A stretch of DNA of 64,000 nucleotides from positions 56,253,870 to 56,317,869 of the forward strand of contig CM049307.1 in assembly GCA_026874595.1 (NCBI GenBank). The letters run 5' to 3'. Positions 1 to 12,288 of the stretch are shown here, piece by piece (within the stretch, counting starts at the first letter, position 1; every line of letters starts with the position of its first letter). This stretch comes from Sipunculus nudus. Its lineage: Eukaryota > Annelida > Sipuncula > Golfingiida > Sipunculidae. The position numbers and the translations under genes are program-made. Under the pieces are notes generated by a model, which was given only the letters and a program-made list of their open reading frames with translations, ran no database searches and was not told the origin of the DNA.

Positions 1-700
1 ACTCCTGTTGTGGCACTCGTGTCTGGCCGCGTATTACATTCTATGTTTAATCCGTACTTGTTGAACTCATGTTGTCGTGCTAGCTTGGGGCGAGACCCCG
101 TGTACACCGTGGTGTGTAGAGGCACGGCGATGTTTTCTAGAGAATTCCTGAAACGCGTGTTTACTGTTGAGTAAAGTCCTTATAGACTGTACGAGAAGTG
201 GAAAATTCTCGGCTTGGGGTGTGAAGGTATATAAAGGGACTGTTTTTAGAGGGCAGAGAGAGAGAACAGCAGAGCAGATTCCAGCGGACGCAGAAGCGTG
301 TGTCCGGACCTTATCCGACGAATGCGGCAATTATAGATTTTCAAAGACTTTCTCCTGGATTTTATGCATTTGGACTTCAGTTTACTTCCTGGGCTGTTGC
401 AAGAATTTTCCACTGGACTGTCATTCTCCGAAAGTTTACATTTAAAGGACATCGTTTTGATGGTGTTGGTATCCAGGTACTGTGTACATACAATATTTTC
501 TCTGTGATTGTATTGACTTGTTGCTATAACGCTGTTTTGCTCTATAATTGTATTGATCTGTTGTATTGTATTGTTAGGGTTGTTTTAAGAATAAATTATA
601 GTTATTTGTTAACAAAAAACCCCTGACTTCTTTATTCATTCCCCTAGACATTTCACGCTGCCTAGTGTTACAGAATCTGATTTTTATTATCTCCGTTACA
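1..700 (+). mobile_element. LTR-like segment (possible solo LTR), promoter plus poly(A) signal
   Basis: This stretch has the layout of a retroviral-type LTR. A TATATAAAG box lies at about 228-236, a GC-richer leader follows (about 245-320), an AATAAA signal sits at 590-595, and TTACA ends occur at about 672 and 700. No coding domain (gag, protease, reverse transcriptase) is visible beside it, so it would be a solo LTR or the edge of an element running off the left end. A cellular promoter with a short non-coding exon ending at the GT near 478 is an alternative. The left boundary and a target-site duplication cannot be seen. Confidence 0.28.
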
Positions 701-1400
701 GAATTTGTGTCATCACGCACACGTGATCTGTTAATATTAGGATCCGTAACAATGTTCATATAAAAATTTGCTAAATATACTCAAATAATATACTAATTTC
801 TTTATGTTATTTGAAGACCTCTCAACTGTGACCATTACGCAAATAAAAACTATGAATTTCTTAGTTGATTGTTTTTTATTATATGTATTTATATTCTCAA
901 CGCCCCTCCCTTTATAGTGGATAAGGAAACTTGCATATATGCATCTTAATATATATATATGTATATATATATATATAGAGAGAGAGAGACAGACAGAGGG
1001 AGAGAAAGAGGGAGATGATGATGATGTTGTGTATATTCTGTGTTAGAATAATGTGTTTAATATACAATATTATATATACCTGATATCTTAAGAAAATGGA
1101 CATGCTACCCATGACACATTTAAATGTAAATCAATGCGTCAGGCGTGTGTGTACACCTCTGCATGATATATACATATGATAAGGCCTTATCTATGACTTC
1201 GTGACACATTTACCAGCTGCTATTTAACTTTTATCCGGGGACTTTGCTCGCAGTATTCTAGATCGTGTTTGTGCATTGTGAGGACGCGCGTTCAGGTCTC
1301 CCCTAAAACGTTTGAATCATACATACTCCCCGGGCTTGGGGGGGGGGGGATCATTTGCAAGCAAACTAGTTGCATCAATCTCTGGATTCCTAAGGAAAAT
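701..1400. other. Upstream region of gene A, no gene seen
   Basis: AT-rich spacer with a (TA)n tract near 945-976 running into a GAGA-rich run (976-1015), and a G-run at about 1338-1349. The last ~50 bases before 1401 resemble the DNA preceding the first exons of gene B/C (GTTGCATCAATCTC-like), so they are probably 5' UTR or promoter-proximal sequence of gene A. Confidence 0.5.
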
Positions 1401-3999
1401 ATGACATGTGTCATCGGTGTTACCTGCCGCGCCGCCACCATTGCAGACAAGAACGCAGTGTTCGCTATTAATAAAGAAGTCTACAGTGGACTTGATTATT
1501 TCTCAGACCGATACGAAGCCACAATCAACGACCCGAACTTTTATTGTTGTGTGCTCGAAAAGGATGACGAGATTGTAAGTAATTTTTACTAAAACATGCC
1601 ATACCCAAAATTAATCTGAAAAAATAACTGAGCTTAGTTTTAAGTTGCCACAATTTATGACTAGCCTGTATATATCAACCTGATTACTTTTATTCCATAA
1701 CTCTAATTTGTCACCCAGTTTGGTTGAAACAGTTGTATATTTACCATTCACTAAATTCACAGCAGTTCATTGTTAATGTAAGAAAATTGGTTGAATTCGG
1801 CAAATAATTGTTTACTCTCGAAGAGATTAGACTATTACCAAATTATCCCGTGTAAACCACAATAGATCTAATGACTTTCATCAAGAACAGTATTTTTAAT
1901 ATTACTGTTGCCAATGATGCCGGGGCGATAGAAACGACCGCCATGGTGATTTAAGACTATTGTACTCAATTATAACCGGTATTATTTCATATTGAAATTG
2001 CCGGACATCAATGTTCGGTAAAAGACACAGCAAAACAGTACAACACTATAATTGATGATAGAATTAACGCCATCGTGATATATGACTTCATTTTACTTTA
2101 CTTTATTCCCTCAGTTTGAACTTAAAGCGGTATTCTTTCAGATTGGATTTGCGGGACATCAAGTTTTAGTAAGTGACAAATCCACCATAGCAGGGATGTT
2201 GAGACTGAAGCAGGAACACCAAGGTAAAGGATTAATCAAAATCCTCGACCGTTACATATTGAGGAAAGTACAACAGGACCATCCCTGTATAGAAACATAC
2301 CGTTACATCACACGTGATACAGCACTGGTGAAGAAACATATTGAAGATCCTGCATCAGATTACCGGTTGATTTCTCACATGGTAAGCGTACCATCGGTCA
2401 GGGCTAACCATGAGCTTACCATGTTACTGTGTCTGTTTGTTCGATTCATTGTTATTGTAGCTAGCCGGAATTATACTTTTGTCGTGACAGTCTGTTTGTC
2501 TGGCTCTCTGTTTGTCCGTCGATTTTCTCAGTCATCACTGAAGACAAAAAAAATCTTCAATCCTAGTTAAAATATCATGGCCTAGGAAAGAACGCTGTTG
2601 TTTTCTATGGCCACTAGTGGCCATGATATACGATTTTTGGGCAATATCTCAACTACTGTAAAGATAATAACAAATCTGGAGACGGCTTCTGAAACAAGGA
2701 TCCAAAGGCTTTCTTTACACGATACACGATCTCTCGATACAGTTACCATGGTTACGTTTGGGTGTAAAGGATATTAAAATCCAAAATATCAAGCCTCATT
2801 TAATATCTTGACCACTTCTGATGCTAGAGAGATCTTTTTCTATACGGTAGCATTTGACAAGTTTTCTTAGACACTGCTTTAAGTCTCGTCAAATCTCGTG
2901 AACGTTGGCGTAAACGAGAATATGCGAGATGTGGCAAAAACGGCTATAACTCGAACACTTTTTCCGGCTTGAGAGGACTAACTTTTTGCATTAGGTAACG
3001 TCAGACAAGCTTTTAGTGACACATCTGTATGTCATGTCAAATCAACTGCTGTCGGACGCAATCAAGTGTGATTTAAGAGAAATGCTATTAATTTTGTCAA
3101 TTGTTTTAGCTAGGAAGGTCTTGTTTACTGCGTTTGTAGCATTTGATATCCAAGTTACCAGACTACGATTCTTGTCATAACTTACCTCATCGGCAGTCAA
3201 ACAAGAGGAAGTGCGATTTCACGGCTATACTCGTAGCTCTGTCACTTTTCATGCTAGAGAGGTCTGGTTTTCTGCAGAACATGGCATTTTATAAGCTCTA
3301 CCTTATCTAGTCTCTTAAATGTTGTCCGTTTGAATCAAAATGTTTACAGCTGTCTGTTTGACAAGGCTGGCGACTATGTTACGATTATATCTTGTTTGTT
3401 TGACCGTTTGTAGGATACACGAGTCGATTTTTGTAATGTTGTTTTATATTCGTTTTATTTTCTTTCAGATTCAATATCGTTTAGACACAACAATATCCAT
3501 AGTAGAAACAAAGTTAAAGGAGGGTCGCAGTTTGGAGAACCATGATGTACTGTCAGTTAAAGAGCTAATGAAGTCACTTGTTGAAACCGACGTCCAACTG
3601 AATATTGGAGAGGTGTTTTTATACAAAGGAATCTGGGTTCCGGCTTCATCAAAATGGAAAAACATAGCAGATGCAGCGGACAAGTATCCAGCATACGCTA
3701 CCCTTGGAGATGCAAATACCTGCACGGCGATCAGCTTCTCTGACCTACATATGTCAGGTCGAGGATATGTCGCCTACATTCATTTCTCCTCACTAGATGG
3801 CGCGACCTTTGATAGTCATTTTCAGCGACATTTAGTAGACATAATGAAAAGTATCACTTCTAGTGAAGCCAAACTTTTCATCCGCGTCCTAGGACCGCTT
3901 AACCAAGAGACAATGAAACCTTTTTTGGCAGAATATGGGGAAATAGTGGAGGAATTTGAAGTATACACCCCTGAGAGAACCCTGAAGAAAAAAGGATGA
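1401..3999 (+). CDS. Gene A: NAT16-like GNAT acetyltransferase, three exons, apparently intact
   Basis: Exons 1401-1574, 2142-2381 and 3469-3999 (stop included) join in phase 0 through GTAAGT/TTTCAG and GTAAGC/TTTCAG borders to give about 314 residues. Exon 1 carries the N-terminal GNAT part (GVTCRAAT, then YSGLDY and the DRYEATINDPN segment). Exon 2 carries the acetyl-CoA-binding part, with the QGKGLIK turn corresponding to motif A and the conserved ETYRY-ITRD stretch. Exon 3 carries the family-specific C-terminal domain (FSDLHMSGRGYV, LDGATFD, FQRHL, LAEYGE). Resemblance to NAT16 (histidine N-acetyltransferase in fish) rests on the spacing and on the GLDY, GKG and C-terminal blocks. Substrate is unknown. 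The ATG at 1401 is chosen because it aligns with the first ATG of the other copies; the longer upstream frame has no conserved counterpart. ATTAAA at about 4012 could be the poly(A) signal. Confidence 0.82.
2382..3468. other. Intron 2 of gene A with repeat debris
   Basis: Contains tracts rich in GTCTGTTTGTC, a perfect 18-bp palindrome (ATGGCCACTAGTGGCCAT, 2607-2624), and two related stretches (about 2700-2960 and 2960-3320) sharing phrases such as GCTAGAGAG and TTTTCTAGACAC-like blocks. No second gene is seen. The reading frame that continues past the exon-2 donor to about 2567 is treated as intron read-through. Confidence 0.5.
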
Positions 4000-4019
4000 T
4001 GTTTAACTGACATTAAATA

Positions 4020-7000
4020 AGCATTTTCCGGTTACATCAGTGGAATGACTGCATGAATAACACATTCGCCCTAAGACCGGGGCCTACGCAGGCACAAAAA
4101 TTGACTGTTAGCTTAAAGCTATGACTACTGGTTACGTATGAAGGTATAATGGCCTACCGAAAATACTAGAAAATCAGTATCCATGTGTCTAAACGAACGT
4201 TCCTAAGGTTCAATATATCACATGTATTTATAAGCTATACTGATAATACAGCTCTGTCAGTTACAAACCATTCTATCAGAACATTGAATACAGAGCTAAA
4301 CACATATTACGAAGCTTCATTCTAGATAACGCTATTTTAGAAGGTAAATTACGTGTTATGTATGGATGATAATACTTTTGTATTAATCACTAATCTCTAA
4401 TAGGCGTAGACGGAGACACCTATCTAGTTATACCAAATCTATAATCTTTCCGTATATAATGAAAATATTGCACTCAGATTAATCGGAAGAAAGTAAAGAT
4501 GCAATAAATGGCTCTGGTTCAGAAGGCAGTTTGATAATGACAAATGAAGATCATATAGAATTGTATCAGTTTGTGTCAAACTGTACTTACTAGAATAAAG
4601 GTGGATTAAGTTTGTTCCATATGTTAAGGTATGAGCACACACGTATACACATCCCTGTATTGAATATACTTATATAGCAATCAACAATTACATATGCGTC
4701 AAACTCAGAATTACGACCACACTGCAAGAAGTTTAATATTTTTTACTTTTAATTTTGTGTACAGTCGATGTGTCTACCTGACCTGCTAAATACTTTTATT
4801 TGACAAGCTAATGTGATAAGAGAATAAATCATTTGACGTAAAGAAACAAATAATTTCCAATAAATTGATACAACGTGACGCAATATACCGCAGAACAAAA
4901 ATCGAGGCCTACTCTCTATAACCGGACAGGATTTAGGGATTGTGAGGTTTCATGAAAGCCTAGCATATGGTTTAACGTATGCATTGGCGCACGAGCTTAG
5001 TTGTTGTAGAAATATTATTAAAGTGTTTTGCCAGCCCATGTTAAGCTATTTATTTTATTATATTAGCCAGGAACGATTGTGCCATGCAGGTGTTGTTTGA
5101 GAGCAAATTAATGACAAAGAGGTAAAGTAGTCGCGTGATGTCCGGTGTGGAAGTTCTTCGTCACATTGTCAGTCAGTGGCGTGCAAATCAGTCCACAGTA
5201 TAGTTACTAGATCGAGACCAATCAAGGTAGGTTATTTACTGTAGGTTTATTTTTATTCAGGAGTTGTATGAAATTATTAAGCAGGTTAGGGTTTCGGGAG
5301 ATAAATGAAAGATTAGAGTCATTCGAGCCAAGAATGCGGGGCACAGAGGTATGATATCTGGAGAGTCACTGGCGTTTAATTTTTCATTGTTAGATTGATG
5401 GCAGGATTGTATGTTGTTGTGTGTCCTGATGGACTCTCGTTCAGCCGTCGGGAACGAGCAAAATACTACGTGTTGAGACTACGACCTGTGTTTTGGCTGA
5501 AATTTTATGTTTTAGTGATTTGTGCATATCGGCTCGCTCCAGGGGAGAATTAAGACAAATTAATGCACTTTGTGTATGAGTGTGTGTGTAGGTGTGTGTG
5601 TTTAAAATCGGAAAACTTTCCCTGTGGGCTTTGACAGCGACATATATGAGTTAACCGAAGTCTGAACAGGATGTTGTGTTTTATGACAAGAATTGCAAAA
5701 TTTTAGCATAACCAGGAATTTTTGTCGTTATGTTTGATGACAATAACTGCCGAAATTTAAACATTACCAGGAACTGTCGTAATGTTTATGTTTACCTTGA
5801 CTTACAAACTGTTGCTGTGGTTTTGATATATCAGCTGCCTTGACTGAAGCCTTTATCTGTGATATCTTTGCTTCTGACTGTTGGTGCAAGTATCATACAA
5901 ATATTGGGCTTCGTACACCCTTAGTTTATCACGGAATTACCGTTATTTGTTTGTATTCAGGACCCAGTGATGCTAACAATATATTGGATTTATATATACT
6001 TAACTGCAGCCATACTCAGACCCAGGCGTTGATTCATATTTTGTACTCTTGTGTTTAAGGCCTGATAATACACTTGTTTATATTAGATACTGAAGGATTT
6101 ATCAAAAACTATTATACAATTTGGGGAAATGTGCGAATTCGTTGGTGTTTTTAGAAACAGATTATTTGTAATACATAATTCAATTTTTTAACCACCTTAT
6201 CAAAAACTAGTATTTAATACATAAGATTTTCTACATACAAGACTATACTCAACATTCCAAAAAAAAAAAAAATGCTAAGGTTTTTTTTACTGTCAAGGTT
6301 ATCTCATAATTTCTCGACAGCTTTTTTATACTGACCCTGTAGGGTGGTGTCATGTGACGTTTTCTTTTGACACGTTTTAATTACCCTTATTAGAGCAGTC
6401 AAATATAATTTCACATGAAGAATCTAAAGTTGTCATTGTTTAGCAATTCTTTCTCAACATCAGGTCGTTCTAGGGCTGCCGCGTTTCACCAGTGCACCGA
6501 AGCATCATACAAAGTCAAATATTGCATCCATATCGTCAAATATTCCTGTATCGAAACGTTGACGAAATATGATCATCCAACAAAAAGTACTAGATTAAAC
6601 TAACGCCCTCTGGCAATTTATAACAGCCATATCCCAGCACGTAATTTGAAACATCATTGGCAGGAAATCAGTTAATCGGTTATATCTGTTTAGCTAACCG
6701 CTGCATTATCAATGCCTTTGAAAGGGTTGTTTCATTGTTCCTTATACATGTAGTGTTCGGCAGGGGCACTGCGAATTGGAACAGTGAAGAAGATTAGTGA
6801 CTTGAAACCTAAATTGTAATAATTACTACTTTTATACATTTAAGCGTGTAACGTATCATGAATGAAATATCGCGATACGTGTCGGTTAAGAAAACGTATC
6901 GTTACTGACCTAGGTCGTATGAATGAAGAATCTCAGTGTGCTTTCACAAAGGAGGTAGAAAGAACGACTCTAGGGTCACTGTTCATTTATGTTATTTCTA

Positions 7001-7035
7001 ATATAGTTATACATCATCATCCGTATGGAGTGTTC
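4020..7035. other. Gene-poor spacer
   Basis: About 3 kb of AT-rich DNA without a recognisable gene. Short open frames (for example 5840-6058 and 6415-6603) show no family resemblance and no convincing splice partners. A GTAGGT donor-like site at about 5227 follows a modestly GC-richer stretch (5130-5226), but no coding match could be made. Confidence 0.45.
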
Positions 7036-7040
7036 TCTCA

Positions 7041-7182
7041 CTTTTCCAATCTTCAGATGCAAATTGGTATCATAGTGCGACTTCAGTATTTCTTTGACCG
7101 ATCGGGTTTCGGGTTTCAGCTTCCGAGACGCGCTAACGTTTTCTCTAACTTTTAAAACAGTCGTGTCTTAACAATGATACAT
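7041..7182 (-). pseudogene. Fragment G: start of a NAT16-like exon 3, decayed
   Basis: Read on the minus strand, a TTTCTTTCAG acceptor is followed at 7182 by sequence that aligns with the first ~48 codons of exon 3 of gene A and pseudogene F: DTT, a basic stretch, SVKEILKS, then NLHLKIGKV against DVQLNIGEV. An in-frame stop occurs at the fifth codon and similarity ends abruptly near 7041, where unrelated sequence begins. No matching exon 1 or 2 is seen nearby. It is a truncated, non-functional relic showing that the family once extended into this spacer on the minus strand. Confidence 0.6.
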
Positions 7183-7199
7183 CTGAAAGAAAAGAAAAT

Positions 7200-8235
7200 T
7201 GGACATTATCCAAATGTTATTGTCCAATGTATTTCAATTCTAATTCTGTTGTTTCCTATTTGATCAGAGCAAGATGAGTTATTCCTCTGAACTGAAGTTA
7301 TAAAAGAAAAATGATATGATAGTAAAGCTTTAACTACCATGTGATTCAACGGTGGGTGCTGTAAAAAAACCCAACTGAGTTGCTTATACAAATGCCATTT
7401 TTTATAATCATTATAAGCATGTTGTAGTGTAACCACGTACAGTATACCTTTATGTACAGTTTATGTTCAGTTCACAGTACACAAACAGGACAAACATGCA
7501 CTTAAGGAAACACATTTGTGAGATATAAGATACTTATTCTTTTACTTTTTAAATGTATCTGATCTTAAATCATCATCATTTATTTATACATGAGACACTA
7601 AGTAGTAAAAGGACTAATCGCGCAAAAGTGTAACGTGATCCCTTTTGTAAAACCTGATAATAAATGCATATTATCTGAAAGGAGATTTTTAGCTACTAGT
7701 GATTACTAAATATGAAATACTTTGATAGCTTTATCAATTATCAATATTTTATTTTTATGCGTTTTAAAATATTGTATTATATTAGATTTGAAGCCTAATG
7801 GATGTCTCATAAGCAGATAGAAGATATACAAATAGTCTGTTTCTTCCCCTCCTGTCCACCTTTTTTCTATAAAAATGTTGATTCGTTAGATTAGAATAAA
7901 GGGCCTAATTTTCAACAAACTAAATAATTACCTTCTTTCCATCTTATTTAAGTAGCAGAATTATTTGAAAATCAGTCTAGATTTAACAACATATCGGCTC
8001 CACTTATGGTGGTCAAATTAATTAGTAACACGCAAAAACAGCCTCAATTGAAAGCTGTTCATTGGATGACTTCATGTAATCGCTCTAAACACTCTCCGAT
8101 GCAAAGGTAATGGCTGGGAAGGGATGGACAAGGAAGCAAATTAAGGAGTAGGTGAAAGAGAGCCGAGGAGAATTTTTACGAAACGTCATCAGTTCATCAT
8201 TCAAATCCATGCTTACCATGTGCGCAATTATCGGG
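7200..8235. repeat. Spacer with a relative of the TA-flanked MITE at 55 kb
   Basis: The stretch from about 7830 to 8105 matches the insert at 55038-55570: a TCCCCTCCTGTCCACCT-type start, TCAGTCTA...ACAACATATC, CTTATGG-GGTCAA, then ACACTCT. The copy is diverged and is followed by the palindromic array starting at about 8240. Nothing coding was recognised in 7200-7830. Confidence 0.45.
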
Positions 8236-8239
8236 AAAA

Positions 8240-8425
8240 AATCGGGATCCGGTCTGGACCAATCGCCGATTGGTCTGGAGCAATCTGGAATTGGTCCAGA
8301 CCAAATCTCGATCGGGATCTGGGCTGGACGAATTCAAGATTGGTCCAGACCAAATCCCAATCGGGATTCAGTCTGGCCTAAATCCTGATTGGGATCTGGT
8401 CTGGACCAGTTCCTGATTGAGATTC
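8240..8425. repeat. Palindromic TGGTCCAGACC repeat array, block 1
   Basis: Degenerate units built around GGTCTGGACC/TTGGTCCAGACC alternate with CGATCGGGAT-type spacers, repeating every ~35-40 bases. The block is nearly self-complementary, so it reads similarly on both strands. Related blocks follow at 9105-9475 and 10035-10345. The open frames here are repeat-generated. Confidence 0.7.
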
Positions 8426-8429
8426 TATG

Positions 8430-9100
8430 GCACACTAGAGCAGGCTTTTGGTGTAAACAATATATTCCATATGGTTAAGAATTTTATTTGTTATATATTA
8501 ATATATGTAATAGAAATATGAATAAATACGTATATATAGTTGAAAATGTTGATAGGAGAAGTTATTAATTGTTGCTTTTCATTGTGGTTTTCATGAAATC
8601 AGGAATTTTCCCTTGAATGTAAGCTTTTCATGAGTTGATACAGGTTAAGAATATCCATATTTCTAAATTGGGGACTGAGAAATTCATATTATACTTAACT
8701 TCTTATATATGTCATCCATCTAACAATTTATTCTACCTAGAAAACAAAACCCATCAAATCTATACACTTATTTACACAGTGAGTCAGCTTAAACTAGTTC
8801 AATTGTTATATAAAAAACAGAATAAACAATCTGATAAAAATACTGGAAATAATAATTAAACTTGAAAAATATTTATTATAAATATAATCACTCAATTAAT
8901 TCAAACTTAAATATTAGTTAATTTATTAAGGTATAATAATTTACACTGACAACAAACTAAATTAAGATTTGTCATTACTAATTTAGTTATAATTTCAGAC
9001 ATCATGTCAGGGATATAGGCATGCTCTGAATCTAGGTCTGGGCTGACCTGAAGTTCAGAACCTTGATAAGTTCAGACAGGAACTCATTCTCTTTCCTAAA
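8430..9100. other. AT-rich spacer between palindromic arrays
   Basis: Very AT-rich (long A/T runs, about 8460-8990) with no gene seen. The short frame at 8635-8859 has a composition expected from AT-rich non-coding DNA. Confidence 0.5.
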
Positions 9101-9104
9101 CGTT

Positions 9105-9259
9105 AATGATCAGGGTTTAGGCCGGACCAAATCTCGATTAGCATCTGGTCTGCCGATTGGTCCACACCAGATCCAAATTGGGATTTGGTCCAGCCTAAAC
9201 CCCCATCGGGATTTGGTCTGGACCAATCGCCGATTGGTCCAGATCGGGATCTGGGCCTT

Positions 9260-9324
<65 letters not shown>

Positions 9325-9475
9325 GAGGCCAAGATTTTTGTCAAATTTAAAGCTGGGCAAGCCCAGATTTAAATTTTGATCTGGCCCGGTCAGATTACAA
9401 TCCTGTATTGAAAACTTCAGGATTGAAATATGGTCTGGACTGATTTTGTTAGATCTTGGCCGGTCCAGTTTCAAA
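9105..9475. repeat. Palindromic TGGTCCAGACC repeat array, block 2, with central (TA)n
   Basis: Same repeat as block 1, but arranged as two inverted halves around a (TA)n tract at about 9263-9322. The left half runs into the tract as GGGCCTTGACATATA and the right half leaves it as ATATTCGAGGCCAAGAT, so the pair forms a large inverted repeat. The right half also contains GGGCAAGCCCAG and TCTGGCCCGGTCAGA units like those of block 3. Confidence 0.7.
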
Positions 9476-9479
9476 ACCT

Positions 9480-10030
9480 TTGGTGGACTTATCAGAATCC
9501 TAATCTACACCTAGGTTGGTTTCAGTTACACTATATTCACCTAGCTGGCCTTTAATCGATTCAAAGAATTAGCCAAATATTGTCAGTCTATAATAATTAA
9601 TATTTTATAAATTAATTTCATATTCTATAAAAAAAATGCCATTGGATGGACCCCTGTCATATTCATGTTGTAATTTAACCTGTTATGTGAAGTGACTAAT
9701 ATATAATTGATAAAATGATCATGTTAAACATCGGTATTTTACAGGTGAAAACTACCAATATAACTTGCAGAACATTTGCATTAACTAAACAAACCAAAAC
9801 AAAATTTAATCAATAATTATTAATATATATATATTTCCCAATTTAAAGCTTGTTATCCAAGACCTGTAAATTCATAATTTACAGTTGGTGTCTTTAGTCT
9901 GTCATCCCTTTGTTCAAGCCACCCATTATTTGCACATAATTTAATGCTGGACCGAGAACTTATAACTAAATATTCAGGAAGGAAAGCCCTTGAAAATCTA
10001 TTTAAGATTATAAGAAAATCAAGAGAGGTT
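9480..10030. other. AT-rich spacer
   Basis: No gene or clear repeat structure recognised; a short (TA)n run lies near 9820-9835. Confidence 0.45.
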
Positions 10031-10034
10031 AGGA

Positions 10035-10345
10035 TTAGACAAGGATTTTGATCTAGGCTGGCCCAGTTTAAAATCAGTCCATCAAAGGATTGTAATATTA
10101 ACCGGCCGAGATCAAAAATTCTAATCTGGGCTGGCCCAGTTTAAAATTTGTCCACCACAGGATTGTAATATTGACCAGCCAAAATCAAAATTCTTATCTG
10201 GGCTGGCCCAGTTTATTTAGTCCCAACCAGATTACAATCCTGAAGTCTTAACCACAGGATTGTAATCTGGACCGGTCCTGATCGAAATTTTAATCTGGGC
10301 TGGCCCAGTTTTAAATTGGACTAGATTCTAATCTTGGCCTTGACA
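10035..10345. repeat. GGGCTGGCCCAG tandem array, block 3
   Basis: At least four units of about 65-75 bp each contain the palindrome GGCTGGCCCAG followed by TTTAAAAT, and a partner CAGGATTGTAATATT-type segment. The array ends in CTTGGCCTTGACATATA and a (CA)n/(TA)n run, the same ending that precedes the (TA)n of block 2. Confidence 0.7.
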
Positions 10346-10650
10346 TATACACACACACACATATATATGTATAAAGAAAATGCGAAAAGAAACTTTGAAT
10401 AGAGCCAGTCCCTTGCACGCCCGGTGCTGTTTGATTTCTGAGGACCCCTCGAGAATTATAGGATTGAAGCTTAAGTAGGCCCTACGTTCAAAATACCATG
10501 GCCTACTGAGTGAAGATGTATTTAACCCGACGGAAGATTATGATTACTAAACGGTTTAGAGTTCAGGTATTACGTGCACTGAGTTTAGAAAATCCAAGAA
10601 GTAAAACTATCTCGGAGCCAATCTTAGAGGTTGTATCGATATTTTATTTT

Positions 10651-10720
10651 TTGGCCGCCCAGTCCCTGGCGGGATTCGAACTGAAGATCTTCCGCTTTGT
10701 AGTCTAACCCCTAAGCCCAG
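10651..10720 (-). repeat. tRNA-derived SINE head
   Basis: On the minus strand the sequence shows an A-box-like GGCTTAGGGGTTAGA followed about 30 bases later by a near-perfect B box (AGTTCGAATCCC), the internal RNA polymerase III promoter of tRNA genes. The flanks do not pair as a tRNA acceptor stem, so it looks like a SINE head or tRNA relic, not a working tRNA gene. Tail and target-site duplications were not resolved. Confidence 0.4.
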
Positions 10721-10729
10721 TACTTACGA

Positions 10730-12285
10730 TTTTGTCATCCTTTTCGATTAGATAACAATAGCAGTTCGGGTCGTTTTAGATATAGCTTATCGTTATAGAT
10801 CTCTGTCTGCTAAGGTTGCAGCGCGACACCTAACACCATAGGCAACGCCATTTTTCACAGGATCCCAGAGTTTGATCTAACCAACTTTATGGTTAATTTA
10901 AAATAATAGACAAGGCCTTTCACCCTAACGTTTCAGATACGTCGTCATCCAAGATTTATAAGATGTATAATATAAACTCTGAGCCGAAAACGAAGTCCAA
11001 ATGGACGGGATGTCAGTTGATACGATGCCACGTGTGTATGCATTAATAACTAGTAATTACACCACTGACAATCGAATGGATAGGTGGCACTGGTATTGAG
11101 TATATAAAGTCCTGTACTGCATATGTAATATTTACTGAACAGTGTATAATATTGGTCACCGGAGCTTGAAATCCTATTTTTAAAGATATTGACTAAGAAT
11201 TTTTAATAAACCTTTTAAACGATTCCCTACTGAGCGTTAACAAAATCACACCTGCGGAATCTTCTTTTGCGAAGATGATGCAAACAAGTTGGTTCTATGG
11301 GCAATATAATGTTATCTTTTTGTGCATCGTTTATATTCTTAGTCTCATATCGTGACTTCTTTAACATATGCTTCCTATCAGTTCTCACTTGGCAGACAGT
11401 ACTAAGTTTGCCTCATCACATGAAGTGCTTTTACATCCTCGCGCGCGCACGTGTTGTGAGCGCCACCATTAAGTGATCTAAGTTCACTGATATAGAGAAA
11501 GATACTTGACGACCGAGCCAAATAATACAAATGAATCAAGACTCATTATATTCTTTTCTGTGACTGAAAGTATATCATTATAATAGCTATTTGTGATAAA
11601 TGTTATATATCAAACTTAGCTTTAAATATAATAAAAATTTATGTTAATATATAATATAGAACATCATCGAATCACATTTACCACATTATCGAAAACGTTA
11701 ATTCAAACAATTGTCAACTGCCTTTTGATTCTAATTGTCCAGGAAATCTTTAAACCCCATTAAACCAGGTGTACCCAAAAATCACACTAATATCCATTAA
11801 ATGTAGACTCCATTTGGATAATACATTATAGCTGAAGTTCGAATTAAAAATATTTGCACATACCTCGCGTTACGGTTGCATGTGGCGCATGTGAGTTGTG
11901 AGAATTCTTGTCTGTTGTTTAGGAAATTATTCTGAAGGACCATTTAGCCATTTAACTGTGAAAGAAAAGAGGGCAAATCATACGAGACGTTACATATTGA
12001 GATTTATTTTGCACGAATGCTTGTTGAATGTACATGGATGTCCCTTGAACTGGGGCGTGATAAAAGAGGTTCCCTTGGGGTAATGATATTAGTTTTAAGC
12101 GAAAGTTGGACACATTGATAGTTAAGATAATTGTTAAGTTTAAAGTTGCGTTCATGTACAGGGGAGGTAGACCACAACAGCTGAGTTGATGAGGTACTTA
12201 AGATTATACTCAGTAAAATAGTTGACCCCGCATGATGTTAGGTTGCTTTTCGTGTCAAGTTGACTTTTGCCTGGATGTGCTCCAT
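10730..12285. other. Gene-poor spacer upstream of gene B/C
   Basis: AT-rich, with no recognisable coding exon, RNA gene or array. The frames at 11898-12155 overlap on both strands without family resemblance. Confidence 0.45.
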
Positions 12286-12288
12286 GGC

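Noticed and set aside
2382-2570. Frame continuing past exon 2 of gene A
   Set aside because: It starts at a GTAAGC donor at the same position as in all other copies and reads through GTCTGTTTGTC repeat; it is intron.
9103-9474. Long open frames of alternating tyrosine and isoleucine (also at 16.0-16.4 kb, 35.8-36.0 kb and 60.7-60.9 kb)
   Set aside because: They are translations of (TA)n microsatellites, present on both strands and in several frames, with no conserved flanks.
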